Shown here: positions 10,016-22,797 of the stretch, piece by piece | Numbering within the stretch: the first letter of the stretch is position 1 | How the letters are laid out: the number at the start of each line of letters is the position of its first letter | From: Chalara sp. BL73 | Taxonomy: Eukaryota > Ascomycota > Leotiomycetes > Helotiales | Direction: 5' to 3' | Length of the DNA: 64,000 nucleotides | Assembly: GCA_918026815.1 (NCBI GenBank) | Contig: CAKJVC010000139.1 | Location: 186,001 to 250,000, forward strand | Translations under genes and position numbers: made by a program | The notes under the pieces: model-generated | What the model was told of the DNA's origin: nothing | What the model saw: only the letters and a program-made list of their open reading frames with translations | Database searches by the model: none

Positions 10016-11900
10016 GTTCATGGCAACCTATTCCAGCTCTCGACAAAAGGGGTGGCATCTTTGGAAGATTTGGAAGAAACATATTGCCCACGCCGAAAGA
10101 ACCTTATGACCTTCCACGCCTGGTGGTAGATCTAGATGCTGTTGATTGTCAATATGTACGAAAATGGGAGGATATTCCTCATGAATACCAAGAGACGCCG
10201 AATATATGGATACCCAAGAAGGCACGACGAGTCAATGTACGCGATACGCATTTTATGTCAACGATTATAGCGCCAGACTTAGTGGCCTATGCGTTGAGAG
10301 GTCCTCCTTCGCGTTGGGCAGCGGAGAAAAAGGAATTGAACCGGCAAATGGCAAAGCAGGAACTGCAAAATACTGAACTCTCAAATCAAGAGACATTAGA
10401 CTCGGAGATGCGAGTCCAAGATATACTTACCAAGAGTGTAGTCGACCAAGATATACCTGCCACATTCTCGCACTTAATGAAGGAGCATGCAATCTCCACC
10501 AACCACACCCGAAACCTACAACGCTTGATATATAATTTCATCGAAGACCCAAATGCATTACTAGCTCGGGCTGGTTTTCATCGAGGTAAACGATCTGGGA
10601 ACACTCTGTTGGCGGGTGAAATAGCAACTTGCAGAGAGTGGCCCGAAATCCGCAGAATCATCTCAATGCTTGCCTCTACAGAAAATGGGCGTGCCTTTCT
10701 TGCCGAGCATGGACGAGCTATCAGGCTTGGTATCAGGAGCTGCCTAGAGAGCCAGGTGCCTGCAGAACCATGGAATCATTTCGATGACACCGATGTAGTC
10801 CGATTCATCAACCATCTCACAAACAATATAATATCAAACGGCGGTCAGATACATACGGATATCTGTAATACTGGCCTTCATTATGCATGTCGTGCAAGAA
10901 TCTTACCGGCAGTCAGAAAATATCTACAGATTCATGTAGAACATTCTTACACCACAGATTCTACAACGAGCAGTTCGATCCTAAGTCTATATAGCCCATT
11001 GTTGTTTGGAAATGTCGCCGCTTTGCCAGAAGCTTCCTTGAGGAGGTTTCAAGTTCTACTTACCGGCACTAGCCTACATGACGGCCGAACAGTAGATCAT
11101 CCAGGCGAGCCTTGTTTTGCTGATTTAATCTTTCAGCAGTTTGTGGTTCTCCAAAATGCTGCTAAGGGACAAGCAAGACGAGAATTAGAAACCACTAGAA
11201 GGGATCTGATGCTAGCTTACCAGTCCTATGTCCTGATATTGGGGGAGATGGCATGGGTCGATTCGCTCCGCAATGATTGGCACTTTATCATGGAATCTAA
11301 GTTTCCGGTCTCTTCCTCCGAAGGAGGTCTGGCTTTCGCTATGGCGTTTCTCCTTGCAGGCGATGAACCAATGGCACAAATTGCTCTAGAAGCCACATAC
11401 AATATTGAGCCCGGGGAATGGGCAAGCTCCCTCAAAGACCTTCTGGCCGTGCATTACGACCTTTATGAAGCGCAACCCTCCGAATCTGTTATTGAAGAGT
11501 GCATGAGGGTATCTCGCTCGCATCTGGAACATAAGGGTGAGGCATTGCAAATGCTCAGGAACCTCCTGATCCCAACCTCACCAGAAGTGTATGAGTTCAT
11601 GAAAGCCAAAAGTAACAAGTCTCAATCATTCTCTGGCGAGAAGCCTCGCATTCATTGGGGGCGCAACTCTGTCAGTGACAACAAGGGACGAGGACTTTAT
11701 CTAGTGCAAGCATCCATATGTAAGTACCAATGTTTCTTGACCCCCGAGATTGTTCCCATATTATTGTGTCTAATTCAGCCTGGCGAGAGCAAGAGTTCCT
11801 GACCCCCAGAATTATCCTTGAATAATGGCGCTGACCCATGACAGCCGACGTGAAAGTAGAAGAATCGGAATCACCTTTTGTAAATATCAACAAAGCATGA
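9991..11900 (+). CDS. Uncharacterised conserved-looking protein, about 594 aa
   Basis: I do not recognise this protein. The main exon is 9991-11719; a donor GTAAGT at 11720 indicates a final intron. The acceptor with a properly spaced branch site (GCTGAC) is at 11843-11844, giving a last exon 11845-11900 and 594 aa. An alternative acceptor at 11777-11778 gives a 591-aa protein ending at 11825. The N-terminus is basic and aromatic (MAVFKRYMSSWQPIPALDKR), which could be a mitochondrial presequence. The body is helical, with a charged segment at about residues 110-150 and no transmembrane segment or catalytic motif I can name; the helical-repeat look resembles PPR-like organellar RNA factors, but no repeat is clear. 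Two upstream ORFs precede the start. Confidence 0.7.
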
Positions 11901-13152
11901 TAGAAGCTAGACATAAATCCTAGAATTTTAAGCTACATAGACACGGTCTTTTTATGCCGCATAGCTGGGGAGGCGTTAGCTCATGGGACTCAACCAAAAA
12001 AATTTAAGTTACACATTGTACGATATCTACATCTTTGATGCCGAGGTGGCCGGTGGGAGGAGGTCTTGGATGAGAGGCCTTTATGTATATAGGTATGCGC
12101 TCATCAAAGCGAAAAAAAGCAGATATTACAACCAAGTCCCGCTGTGCGTTCTTGCGATAAGCATACACCGATATCTCAAAAGACATTCCGCGCAACATGC
12201 ACGCAACGAGGGGGCGCTTTAAATATGCGTGCTCTAGCCCTCAACACGCGACACAAACTCGTTCCGCCGCGCTCACGCTCGCAGATCCCGTTCCGTGCCG
12301 GGCAAGATGATCGTTCACAGGCTGGGCTTTACATCCATATCGCGTCGAGCCCGGCGCCGCACGGCATACACCACCGGGGAGATTCCCGAGGGCGGAAATC
12401 CCATGCTTGGAATCCGCTATGTTATCTCGTTTCACAAATCCCATGATGGGGACATATAGAGTTTTTCTGACAAGACGGGTTCCGTTGCTGGTCTGTGTGT
12501 GCTGGTAAAGTTTAACGGGAAGCCTAAACCTTTTTTTTGGTTCCTATGCTATGCATGCAAGAGATATGCTGTGCGTAGACGAAAAAAGTATAAATCGCGG
12601 GCGTGGCTTGGCGAAAACGGGGTTTTGGGGTGGGGTGGCTTGATCCACGTCTGGTTTGGTATTTATTGTATGCGGGAGGGTGAGTATGTGAAGTTTCTGA
12701 TGATTAGTATGCTGTATTTTCTATCGGCTGGTTATTGAGAAACGTGCTACGGCAATACTTGATGTTCAGGCCTATTTAATGTTGTACAAAGAGGAGTTGG
12801 TCTGCTGTGGTAGGAATTCTCGTCGAAACTGCTTTATCTCCAGCGGGTATACGAAGAACATATACGGCAGATGTGTAAATATAGATTGAGAGCTTGACGG
12901 GTATCGGTATTCACATTGAACACTAAACAATAAGGTATATACAAGAACTATGCGTACGGGTCCACCGACCGATGTACTGAGAGGGGAGGCTCGCCTCCAC
13001 GAATATATCCCATCTTATAAACATAAACAAAGTAGGTTGTCTTCCTGACAAGAGGTATCTTTCGCAAGTGTTCCGAAACGCCGTGATTTCTGTCCGTCGC
13101 CTGTCGGCAAGCTGTTAAGGAGGGATTGAAGTCGAGGTGGGGAGAGGATGGT
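11901..13152. other. Intergenic, no gene seen
   Basis: About 1.25 kb with several short overlapping open frames on both strands (for example 12144-12446), none with recognisable content. The stretch 12,180-12,400 is richer in CpG than its flanks. No tRNA fold was recognised. Confidence 0.4.
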
Positions 13153-14055
13153 TTATGAGGAGTAGACAGCGACGTAGGCGACTTCCATCATGTTGCCGTA
13201 TCCATCGGCCGTAGCATCGTTGGGACTACCTGGCCAGTTGCCTAGTATACAGTTAGCGTTTTATTCAATCAGAGATGCTGAGAAATGAAACTTACCACCA
13301 ACAGCAACATTCAACAGGATATAGAGCGGGCTGTGTGCCAAAGTCGCAAATATCGCTTCATCACCCAATGCCGCCCCTGTGAGCCTATTATATTCCTGGC
13401 CGTCGAGCGTCCATGTGACACTCTGCTGCGTCCAGTCATCGTTGGTGCGATCGATTTTGATAGCCCAGGTATGGAAGCCGTCGCTCGGGATCTCAGTTGT
13501 TGCTTGGCGCCCATTAGGCTCGCTGCATATCCCACCAGGGATGTCACCGCAGTGGGCGGTTCCATAGGCAGTGTTGATGCCATTGACCTGCTCCATGATA
13601 TCGAGCTCTCCGCAGCGCGGCCAATCCGTACCGTGGCGCATAGCATCACCCAATGTCCAAAACGCAGGCCAGATGCCTTGCTTGAGATCAATGGGGTTGG
13701 TGCCCAGGGCGATGCTGCCTTGGATGATCATTGATTTTCCTGGGGATGGCGTGAATGATTCTTTGGTCTCGATGCGGCCGGAGGTCCATTGCCCTGAAGG
13801 AGCCTTTCTGGGTACGAACTGGATGGTTTGACCGCCGCTGATTTGGATGTTCTGGTTGGAGGTGGTGTAGACTTGGACTTCATTGTTGGTATCGATGTTT
13901 TGGGCAATGGTCCAAAGGGCGTCGTTAGGAGAGGAGCCAGCTGAGCCAGCGAAATCGTCGGACCAGATGATGCTGAAGCCGTCGATGTTCGGTGGGGCTA
14001 TCGCTGAGACGAGAGCTGGGAGGAAAGTGAGGAGAGTGCTAGTTTGGAAGAGCAT
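13153..14055 (-). CDS. Secreted GH16 beta-glucanase
   Basis: A glycoside hydrolase family 16 enzyme, probably an endo-1,3(4)-beta-glucanase acting on cell-wall or plant mixed-linked glucans outside the cell. Exons 13296-14055 and 13153-13241 (282 aa); the intron has donor GTAAGT and branch CTAAC. A signal peptide is visible at residues 1-18 (MLFQTSTLLTFLPALVSA). The catalytic signature GELDIMEQ is at residues 149-156, so the predicted nucleophile is E150, assisting D152 and acid/base E155. GIWPAFWTLG and the C-terminal NMMEVAYVAVY are further GH16 blocks. The open frame continues upstream to 14367, but the ATG at 14055 was chosen because it starts the signal peptide. No GPI or carbohydrate-binding tail is seen. 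Confidence 0.92.
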
Positions 14056-14311
14056 CTTGACTTCTGTTTCTTGATAAAGTCTAGTTTGTGGGAAGTGTAG
14101 GAATGCGGTATGGGTATCTTGAAGTAGAGGCAAGTGTAATGTGCAAGAGAGAATGTAGAGCAAAGCCTGTCTAGCAGGAAAATGAGTGTGAAAGTAGGTA
14201 TACGAAATGAATGTGATGCTCGACAAGCAAGCCAGAAAGAGAAAGTAAGTAACTGGTATCAGTTGTAGTATCAAAAAAAGAGAAAAGTCCTTACGTGGAG
14301 GTGTTGGCTCT

Positions 14312-14325
14312 TTAATATAAATTAG
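14312..14325 (-). promoter_or_regulatory. Possible TATA-like element of the GH16 gene
   Basis: On the minus strand the AT-rich stretch reads TTTATATTAA about 260 bp upstream of the start codon. This is further than usual for a TATA box, so the leader would have to be long. Weak evidence. Confidence 0.2.
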
Positions 14326-14971
14326 GCCCCCTTTGACATAGGGAAGATGAAAAACGCTCCGCCACATGCCATGAAAGGCGTGGGTACCGATGAAACATCT
14401 CGTGGAGTGTTTCTTCGTTTAGAGCAAGGGGACCGAGTATGGAAATCTGTGGATGTTGATGCTCCTGAGCAGAAGATGATGTTGGTGAATATCCAATGGT
14501 GAGGCTGTACCTGGCCCTTGGCCCGAGGTGGAATAGTGGCACGTTTGGCCAGAAGCCCATCTTTGGATGGTGAGTGGCTGATGCGCGAAACAACCTAGAT
14601 CTCCTGCTGGTCTGGGCTCTTTTGTGCCTGAAAGGGCATGAATCCCACCCAAGTCGGCTCGATGCGCGGATGGAGAGCCTCTTACGAAAGAGCATAAATC
14701 GCCGAGGGCAGCATGACAGAGGCAATTTTGCAGACATATGCATTGCTAACAAAAGATCTACTTGCTCCTCATGCAAGAAAAAATGCCGGCAGGAGAATGA
14801 CTTGCTCTTTCATTTTTTTTGCCGCTTTGTTGGTTTCTGATTCAGTTGAGATTTTAGCCATGTCAGGTTGACAGAGTCGAGATGGGGGAGCAACCCAAAA
14901 AAATCATAAAAGATGGATGGGTGGGGGGCAAGGGTTCGCCCACTCACAAGCAGCGGTTCCTGACCCTGACT

Positions 14972-14987
14972 TGTGTGTGTGTGTGTG
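14972..14987 (+). repeat. (TG)8 microsatellite
   Basis: Eight perfect TG dinucleotides in intergenic DNA. Confidence 0.9.
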
Positions 14988-17900
14988 CTGGACATATCTG
15001 AAACGCCTCGGAAAGATAGGCGGATCCCCTAGCAAGTGATCCAAGCCCAGGATTACTACATGTTGAAATCAAGAGTCCAGATGAACCAGTCCGTTCAGGG
15101 GGTTGAAGTTAATCAAGGGCCATGGCAGCGGCTGACAACCCAATTGGCATTTGGCTCCAAGAGGCTCCATTCAGGGGGTTGTGCAGGCTCGCTATCACTG
15201 CCATCCACAGCTTGTATCGGCTACATACGCTGAGATCAATTCGTGGTATTGCGACACTATGAGATATAAATACGAATACCTTCGTAAGTATGCACCCATT
15301 AGAGCAGGGCCAATGGTGAAGGGTCCGACTACCGAAGGATGAAGGCATTTTGTGTGCTCGTTGCAAAAGTCGCAGGTTTGAGATAGTGCCATGGGGCGGT
15401 GTAAGAATGCCAACAGACTGGAGAATGTGCCTAAACTGAGAAGATGAGGTCCACGTGTACGCCACAGGGTCTTTTCCTTCTACTTACTGAGGCCAAAAGA
15501 AGCACCCAGATGTTGAATTTTGTGCGCTCAACCCGGTTCTTAATGAAGTTTGATATTGTTGTGTGCTGGATGTGTTTTGCTGTCAACCAGTCAAGCTGTT
15601 CGTTGTCACGCTCCAACAATCGAGTTGACACAAAATACAGCTGTATCTTCGCGGCAAATGTTCTATTGGCTATTATAAAAAGGGGGTATGTCTCGACTTC
15701 CAACTGCACAGGAATCTTCCTTGATAACGGCCAGGCGTGGAACGTGATCCTTGGCATCCAGAACACCATAGCCTGGAAATCTAGTAGGTCCACCTCATCC
15801 ACCTCATCAACCTCAAATCTTGTAGGGCAAATTCAGGTTTGTATCTTTTACCTCATTTGCCCTCCTGTAATATAATACTTCAAACGTCTCGATACTCGAT
15901 TTTTTTAGGTCACTATGTTAAAGAATTGCAGCTAGCATGAACTTAACTACCGGCCATCTTCTGTATCTTCCAGAGTCATCCTGAGGGAGTCTACTACTTT
16001 GGCATTAAATTTCGCTATTCTAAAACCGGACTCAGCATCTGAAAGGACTGCTCGCATCGTCTGGCTGTAGGACGTATTACGCCTTGGCTTTGGCAGGGGC
16101 ATTACTTTTCGCCACCCATCCTGAGATTTCATGAGTTGTGACGTGCACACTGGGCAAGTATAAACAATCCTAACAAATAATTTGTGGATATCGTGAGGTA
16201 ATAGTCCTTCATGGAATCCAGTATCGTATTGTATTGTTGTAAGGTAGTTACAGCCGGAGATCGCAGTCGATATTACATTGAAGATCCACATATTCCCCAA
16301 TTAGGTTAGCTATTTAGCCTTCTGGCCAATCAGAGCTTCCAAATCCTTCTGCTCTTTTCAGTTGAATCATCCTCCTCGAATGCTCTAGATATCTACATAA
16401 TCTCCATTTCATGCTTCAAGGCTTGGCATCGTGGATACTTCTCCCTGGTTCTAACATCTCAAGATTATCTAGTTCCCCAACGTCCTAACGAACGTCATCT
16501 GCTAGTACTACCAGGTATTGTGAACTAATTGACTTGGGAGTTTCATGCCGATTCCGGCATCACTCTGTGAAGCCGTCATTCCTTGATGTGGGAAATTGGA
16601 GTACGCTTTCCGTTTTTACCTGGGTCCTTCTACTTCTGTTAGAATGTGCTGGTGTGTCTCAGGAACCTAGAAAATAATGATTACGCTGTCTTGAAGCTGT
16701 AAATAGTTGTATTGAGCTTACTGTAAGGAAATTATAGTGTTATACAATACATGTAGAAATTGCTAAGTTAAATTAAATCTAAGAGTAATTACAGTATTTT
16801 AGAATCTGTCCTAATTTTAAACTTTACTTTCCATAACCCAGGTTGTTCATGCTATAATCAATACAGTTCTCTACAAAGTCGAAGTTAAGTAAAATGGATC
16901 AAGTATGAAGACTTGCCACAATAGACTTCGATATAACACCTTTTAAGCTCCCAGCTCTCAGAAAACCACAGATAGCAAGAGCACTACACCGACAGTTCCC
17001 ACAGAAGCAGCCCGTTCACATCCTATCATATGCAAGATGTATTGAGGCTTTGGACTTTCCAAAAGGCGCTATGACTATAGACTTGACGATGCGCAATCTA
17101 TGTTTGTAGGTATGATAGCGACATTTTGGGGGAGTTATCGAGTGCATAGGAGGCAAGATATAGAATAACTGAAGTCATATGATTGTCCATGAGTGCATCA
17201 ATGTTCGATTTAAAGGATGCTCCTAGTACAGTTAAAGCGGTCTATGCCTCACGAGCTCAGAAATCAACGTGGCCTTAACGAGGTTTACAAATGACCTATT
17301 GAGGCGGTTGGTGTTAAAGAGTACCAGAATTCCCGACATGAAACTGATGCATCTACGCTTATTCAAGGAAAATGGTCCAACTTCTCCATTCTTAAGAGAA
17401 ACTTTGTCAATCCGAACTTCGTGAAGTCAGAAAACCGAGATTAAACCCGAATCGACCGTACCGCAAAAGCACCAATTGCACTTTGGATCATTGTTGGACA
17501 GAGCGACCCCACCATGCAGGTATGCATCCAATACAACCGTGTCACGAATCATTTGCGTTACCATTTCCATCAACCACGTTTTTGTTTTTGGCGGCTGAGG
17601 AAACGAGGATGAATCTGAAATGTCGCTTTTCATGACTGCGCGCTGAGATCCGTGTCTCGTATTTTGACTTCATGTAGAAAGAATGCACGACATACTTGCG
17701 TCGCATCGCGCATGGAAATCCGGTCATGTTACGCGGTCACCTTCGCCCATACAAATTTGTATGGAAAGAAGCGGCCAGGGCATGGGAGAAGTTGAGGCCT
17801 GGATTTTAAGGTTTAAAGATTTTAAGTACCTATTTTCAGGTGTCAAAGAGGCGATTTGGGGCAGTCCAGATAAATAGAGTCTCGGTTCGGAATATCGATT

Positions 17901-18088
17901 TTTCCGACTGATGACTACATTCAATCAGGCTTGTGATGGTTGGATGTCAAGACCAAGTAGTGAATGTGACTTTCTTGTAAGGACTTCCGCCTAGTCCTTG
18001 ACTCAGATCTATTGGCCACCATTCCCAAGCAACCTCGCAACAGATGCTGCGATAACAACGTCCAGCCTCAGCGCATCTCGCTGCAACA

Positions 18089-19574
18089 ATGGTCACAGCT
18101 CGCGCCGCGGATCCGCAAAGCACCATGGAGACTCTCCGTGCCTTCTTCCGAAAGTCGAGCAATACAGAACAAGATTATGGTCCGATCCAGGAGGATTTCA
18201 GTGATGAGGACGACAACGTGCGAAGGCCAGTCTCGGACGAGCCTTCGTTGAAGTCCCACGTCGAGCCCTTCTCATGGTTCGAGTTCTCCATCTTCCTCCT
18301 CCTTGGAGTTGCGATGCTATGGGCCTGGTAAGCAAATATTGAGCTAGTACTTGATAGGTCTGACTTTGTCTAGGAATATGTTCATGGCAGCTGGACCATA
18401 CTTCCAAACTCGATTCGTGGATAACGAACGAATCCTCTCATCCTTCCAATCTGCCATTACCTCCGTCGCTACGACTACAAATCTGGGATCAATGTGGGTG
18501 CTCATGAACATGCAATCAAAGGCATCCTATCCAAGGCGTATCATTGTCTCGCTGGTGATCAACGTTGTTGTCTTCATTCTGTTGGCGATTTCCACCAACC
18601 TCTTCCGCGGCGTCTCTTCGACCATATATCTTGCCTTTACCTTGGTAATGGTTTTCAGCACCTCTTGTGCAACAGGACTTTGCCAGAATGGTGCATTTGC
18701 TTTCGCAGCAAGCTTCGGTCGCCCAGAGTACCTCCAAGCAATCATGACTGGTCAAGCTATTGCAGGGGTTCTCCCTTCCGTTGCACAGATTAGTTCGGTT
18801 CTTGCTGTGCCAGAACCAGACCATTATGAGGATCCGGATGCATTTGAAGCTGCTGCGTCGAAAGGAATTACCAGTGCCGCCTTTATTTACTTTATGCTTG
18901 CTACTTTAATTAGCGGGGTCACTCTACTTGCTATCGTGCCTCTCATCAGGAAGCATGATCGACTCATCCAAAGCCAGATGGGCAGCTCTGTGGCTAGTGT
19001 TGAGGAGGCAGAACAGTCTAAGCGGAAAGTTGTCAGTATGTGGACACTTTACAAGAAGCTTCATTGGCTTGCAGCGGCCGTCTTCATATGCTTCTTGGTC
19101 ACGATGTTCTTTCCAGTCTTCACCCAAAAGATTGTGTCCATCGTACCACCAGATGAAGCTTCACGGATTTTCAAACCCAATGCGTTCATTCCACTAGGTT
19201 TCTTGATCTGGAATATAGGCGATCTTCTTGGGCGACTGAGCGCGTCATTACCCTTTCCAGCCGGTGCTAGATATCGCCGTCCAGAGGTGTTATTTCTGTT
19301 CTCCGTTCTCCGAGGAGGCTTTGTCCCCTTATATCTCCTGTGTAACATCGAGGATCATGGCGCTAAAATCAAGAGCGACTTCTTCTACCTGTTCATTGTA
19401 CAGTTTCTATTTGGGCTCACGAATGGATGGCTTGGCAGCTCTTGCATGATGGATTTCGCGGGCCACGTTGATGAAGGAGAGCGAGAGGCAGCTGGTGGGT
19501 TTATGGCACTTAATCTAGTAGCAGGATTGATGTCTGGCTCTCTATTGAGTTTCACAGTTACGGGTATACATTGA
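18089..19574 (+). CDS. Equilibrative nucleoside transporter (ENT/SLC29, Fun26-like)
   Basis: A membrane carrier for nucleosides or nucleobases; fungal Fun26-type members sit in the vacuole membrane. Exons 18089-18327 and 18374-19574 (479 aa); the 46-bp intron has branch CTGAC and restores AWNMF, a signature of the first ENT helix. The N-terminal 60 residues are hydrophilic and acidic with Ser/Asp clusters (QEDFSDEDD). About eleven hydrophobic segments follow. Family blocks: PFSWFEFSIFLLLG, CQNGAFAFAASF, YLQAIMTGQAIAGVLPS, and the C-terminal LFGLTNGWLGSSCMM. A large cytoplasmic loop lies at about residues 260-290. The start may instead be the in-frame ATG at 18125. Confidence 0.92.
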
Positions 19575-21092
19575 ATCTTTCGTAATCTCTCTTGCAAGGC
19601 ATTGCGTGGTTAACCGGCGTATTATGGAAGCCATCAGGTCGCATGGATAAACAAAGGAAGGTCACTGGATATATATATATGAATCTCATCGCACGGTGTT
19701 GGTGGAGTTGGAAATACATCATAAGGATTGTGAGAGTTCCAATGTCTTATTCTCATTTTGAATATGTAGCGAATCAACATGTTTCCCGCCAACTACACAT
19801 GTACATTGGGCATCTACCAACAATGGCAATTTCTCTGTTTACATGGCGATATTTTGTGGGATATGTAGTTATATGTTCAACTGGTCAACACCATGCAAAA
19901 TATGTATGCTCTTTGCCTAATGCTTAGACACTACCAGGGTTTAGATTTGCCAGATATGCCTTTGAGTAAGTCCTCACAATAGCGTTTCTAGACATTTTCT
20001 CTTAGCAAGACTATTCATAGGACAATGACCTTCCTGTACTGGGAAATCAGTATAGCTGCTTTATTTTCCCTGTCGCTGTCGTTATTTGAAAATGACGACG
20101 GGCGTGAACAAGCAGGGAAATCATGCAAGTGGTTTACGAGCAATAATGACTCTGCCCTACCCTGCAGCGAAGTCTGTCGGCCTTGTTTCTTTTTTTTCGT
20201 TGTCTCATATTGTCAACAGTAACGGCTGGAGGGGAGCAGCAAGTACAAACGTGTCCCATATTTTGATGCATACATTCTCTACGTTGAGGTTTCCGCTCTA
20301 TGAGCGGGATTTTGCAAAGTGAACGTCTCAATCTTCCTAAAATATCAAGGCGTGGGAATCTGCACAGAGGAGGACAGTTCATCGCAGGGGATGAGGTTTA
20401 ACTGAAAGCGAACATTATAACCATGATGTAGTTTCTCTAAACTGAGGTCCCCGTGCAGTGGGAGGTTCCACACCATGAGCTGTCTATGCAGTGAGGCTTC
20501 CATGCGCCGCCCATGTGAGGTTTCCCGCGCCTTGGTTATTAAGCTACAATGTATTCTTTATATGCTCTTGAATGATATTCCAACTTCCAAGCCCGTATGT
20601 GTAAAGTAGGTGCTTCCTCGATTCACATACATCAGCCTTGCCTCTCGATCACCATTTCCTTCCCTCACGCGGTTTGTTTGTAAGCCTTGCGCCAACCGCC
20701 TGTTCTCACCGCACGATAAGGGCCCATCCTGCAGCGATACACACTCGGATTCTTTCTTTACTTGGTTTAAACATCAGCTTCATATTTTGGCTGACATCGC
20801 TTTCTGCTCATTTTGCGATAACAATAATTTGGAGAAAGCTAACCTCTTCCCTTTCGGCGAATCAGTCGAGGGCTCCCACCGGCCAAGCTCTAGTATACTT
20901 TCAATCTAGAACTGCTACCCTCGTTCTTTCCTCATTATTGCCTTATTTACCTTGCTTACTTCCCATTACAGCTCTCGGATTTGTTTCTTGGATCAACTTT
21001 TTGCAGGGTGACCGACCATTGCTTTTTTCTCGCTACATTACGATAGTATTATAGGAGAGAACAGCGATATCTCAGTGTATCTCTACTACAAT
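19575..21092. other. Intergenic with degenerate short repeats
   Basis: About 1.5 kb. Open frames at 20610-21054 are low-complexity and unsupported; they probably lie in the promoter and leader of the following gene. Five copies of a TGAGGYTYCC-like motif lie between 20285 and 20527. Confidence 0.35.
20285..20530 (+). repeat. Spaced TGAGGYTYCC-like motif
   Basis: GAGG-initiated elements occur at 20286, 20444, 20462, 20493 and 20517, each followed by T/C-rich then GC-rich bases. The four right-hand copies are 18-31 bp apart. They may be a decayed minisatellite or a cluster of binding sites. Confidence 0.3.
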
Positions 21093-22797
21093 ATGCAGGT
21101 AAGTATACCAGACTCCTATTCCCTATTCCCTATTCCCTATTCCCTATTCCCTATTCCCCATCCCCTGCCCGTTGATTCCAAGGCGTGGACTCCGCAGCCG
21201 CTAAAATGTTTCTGCAGGCTTCACGAGACTTACACCGAAGCACGATTGTTAGGAGCCCTTTCATAGATTCTGATGACGACGATATCGACGATCCAAACAT
21301 CCTCTCCAGTACCCCTGGCTGCAATGACAACTCTGCAGCGCCTAAACGACTTGGAGTTCGCCGCTTTGCAAACGCAGCCTTGTTTGGCAACAATGCTCAG
21401 ATCAAGCCAACTCCGCGTATGCCCCCTCGAGAGCTCTCTCCTTCCCCTGTGGTATGTACAGTTTCAATGTTCCATGGCCGTATGCACATTTAAGGCCCGC
21501 AATATTACGTTTTTCATCATAGTCGTTATAGAATACTCACAGTTAAAAAAATCATTGTCATTGATTGCCCATCGTTCGTCGTTATGGTAACATGAATCAA
21601 ACACTAGTCCCATTATGGACGTACCCCTATTCTCCGAACGGTTACCTTATGCCACAACTTATTGTTTCATAAGTTCACAAACATTACAAAACTAACAGTG
21701 TTTAGCCCTCTGTCACCTCTGATGACTTTCAAATCTTCACCGATGATGTAGATCAGAATCAAACCGAGCAATTCTGTGCTGAACAAGAGGCAGTTACCCT
21801 TGCTAACATCACTGGGTTCGAATGCAACCCCGACTGGAGCGATATTGATGATAGTCCCGAGCTAGACCTTCGTGCTCCTTTCCCTTCTATGGTCGACATT
21901 ACCCGCCTTACCTTTGGAGATGACGAGCACATTATAAGCTTTCCCAAAGAAAATGAAGCCCGCGACAGATTGGGCCACCGACACAAGCCAAACGTCGTGC
22001 AAACCATGTCTACCGAGGCCGATGAATTAATGAAGCGTTATACTAAGGGCTATCGAGGTGGCAACGACAAGGATTTTGAGCGAGCTGGTTCTATTGTCAC
22101 ATATGAGAAATGGACAGGTGACCGTGACAAGACAATCATAATGAACTTCCAGTCTGATTCTCAAGCATTGGTTGTGCATCCTGAGCGTGTTGCAGCAGCG
22201 GTTGCTGATCCTGGACTCTTCGTTGCAAATACAGAGCTTATAAACCGCACCAAAAAGCGAAAGGCAACAACTAGGTCTGGTCCTCGTGTCGCCAAGCGCG
22301 CCTACCAATGGCGGACTGGTGGAAAGCGTGCTCACCAACCCGGCATCATTGCTAAAATTACTGACCGAAAGCCACAACGTGCTCCTACAGCGAAGGAATA
22401 TGCAGAGGCAGCCTCTGGAAATTTTGCAGAGGACAATGGCGACCAATCTTTTTCTGCAAAAGGCATTCCGGTTCCAGCTCCTGAGGCTATGATGCTTCAT
22501 GACAACGCTCCAATCGAAGAGACTACCTCACATTCGGAAGCTAATCTAATCTCAATGGCGGTTCAAGCTCGAGCACCATCATCAGCAATAACTGCAAATA
22601 CATCAAAACCTGTTGCTCGACGACCCACTCGCACGACGAAAGCCCGTTCTCGCCGCCCACGAGCCGCAAAGGTCAAGACCCCTATGTTTGTTGTTTCTGA
22701 TGACGAAGATTCTGATGGACCACAATTCAATCCTGACGATAGCGGAAATGTGAAGATGACCGAGGCGGATGACGACGACGATCTCCGCGGTGCATAG
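21093..22797 (+). CDS. Uncharacterised, probably nuclear, acidic/basic protein
   Basis: Not recognised. Modelled exons: 21093-21098 (Met-Gln only), 21218-21451 and 21706-22797, 443 aa. Intron 1 has donor GTAAGT, branch GCTAAAA and acceptor CTGCAG; intron 2 has branch ACTAAC and acceptor TTTAG. An alternative start is the in-frame ATG at 21206. Acidic stretches (FIDSDDDDIDDP; DWSDIDDSPELDL; the C-terminal VVSDDEDSDG and EADDDDDLRGA) alternate with a basic Arg/Lys block at about residues 386-408 (RRPTRTTKARSRRPRAAKVK), which looks like a nuclear localisation or DNA-binding segment. There are no transmembrane segments and no catalytic motif. Intron 1 carries a heptamer repeat. A chromatin-associated role is only a guess from composition. 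Confidence 0.7.
21115..21156 (+). repeat. (CCTATTC)6 tandem repeat in an intron
   Basis: Six perfect head-to-tail copies of a 7-bp unit, inside intron 1 of the gene starting at 21093. Confidence 0.95.

Larger units (their letters stand above)
14056..18088. other. Gene-poor region, about 4 kb
   Basis: No supported gene. It contains a (TG)8 microsatellite at 14972-14987 and many short frames in all phases. From about 16,700 the DNA is AT-rich. A stretch around 16,927-17,109 on the plus strand is open for about 60 codons and reads like protein (ITPFKLPALRKPQIARALHR), but I cannot assign it; it may be a decayed exon or transposon fragment. Confidence 0.4.

Noticed and set aside
12144..12446. 100-codon plus-strand frame in the 12-kb gap
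   Set aside because: Overlaps other frames on both strands, no ATG context or domain; likely chance in CpG-richer DNA.
13261..14367. Longer GH16 protein with 104 extra N-terminal residues
   Set aside because: The ATG at 14055 starts a clean signal peptide; an extension would bury it.
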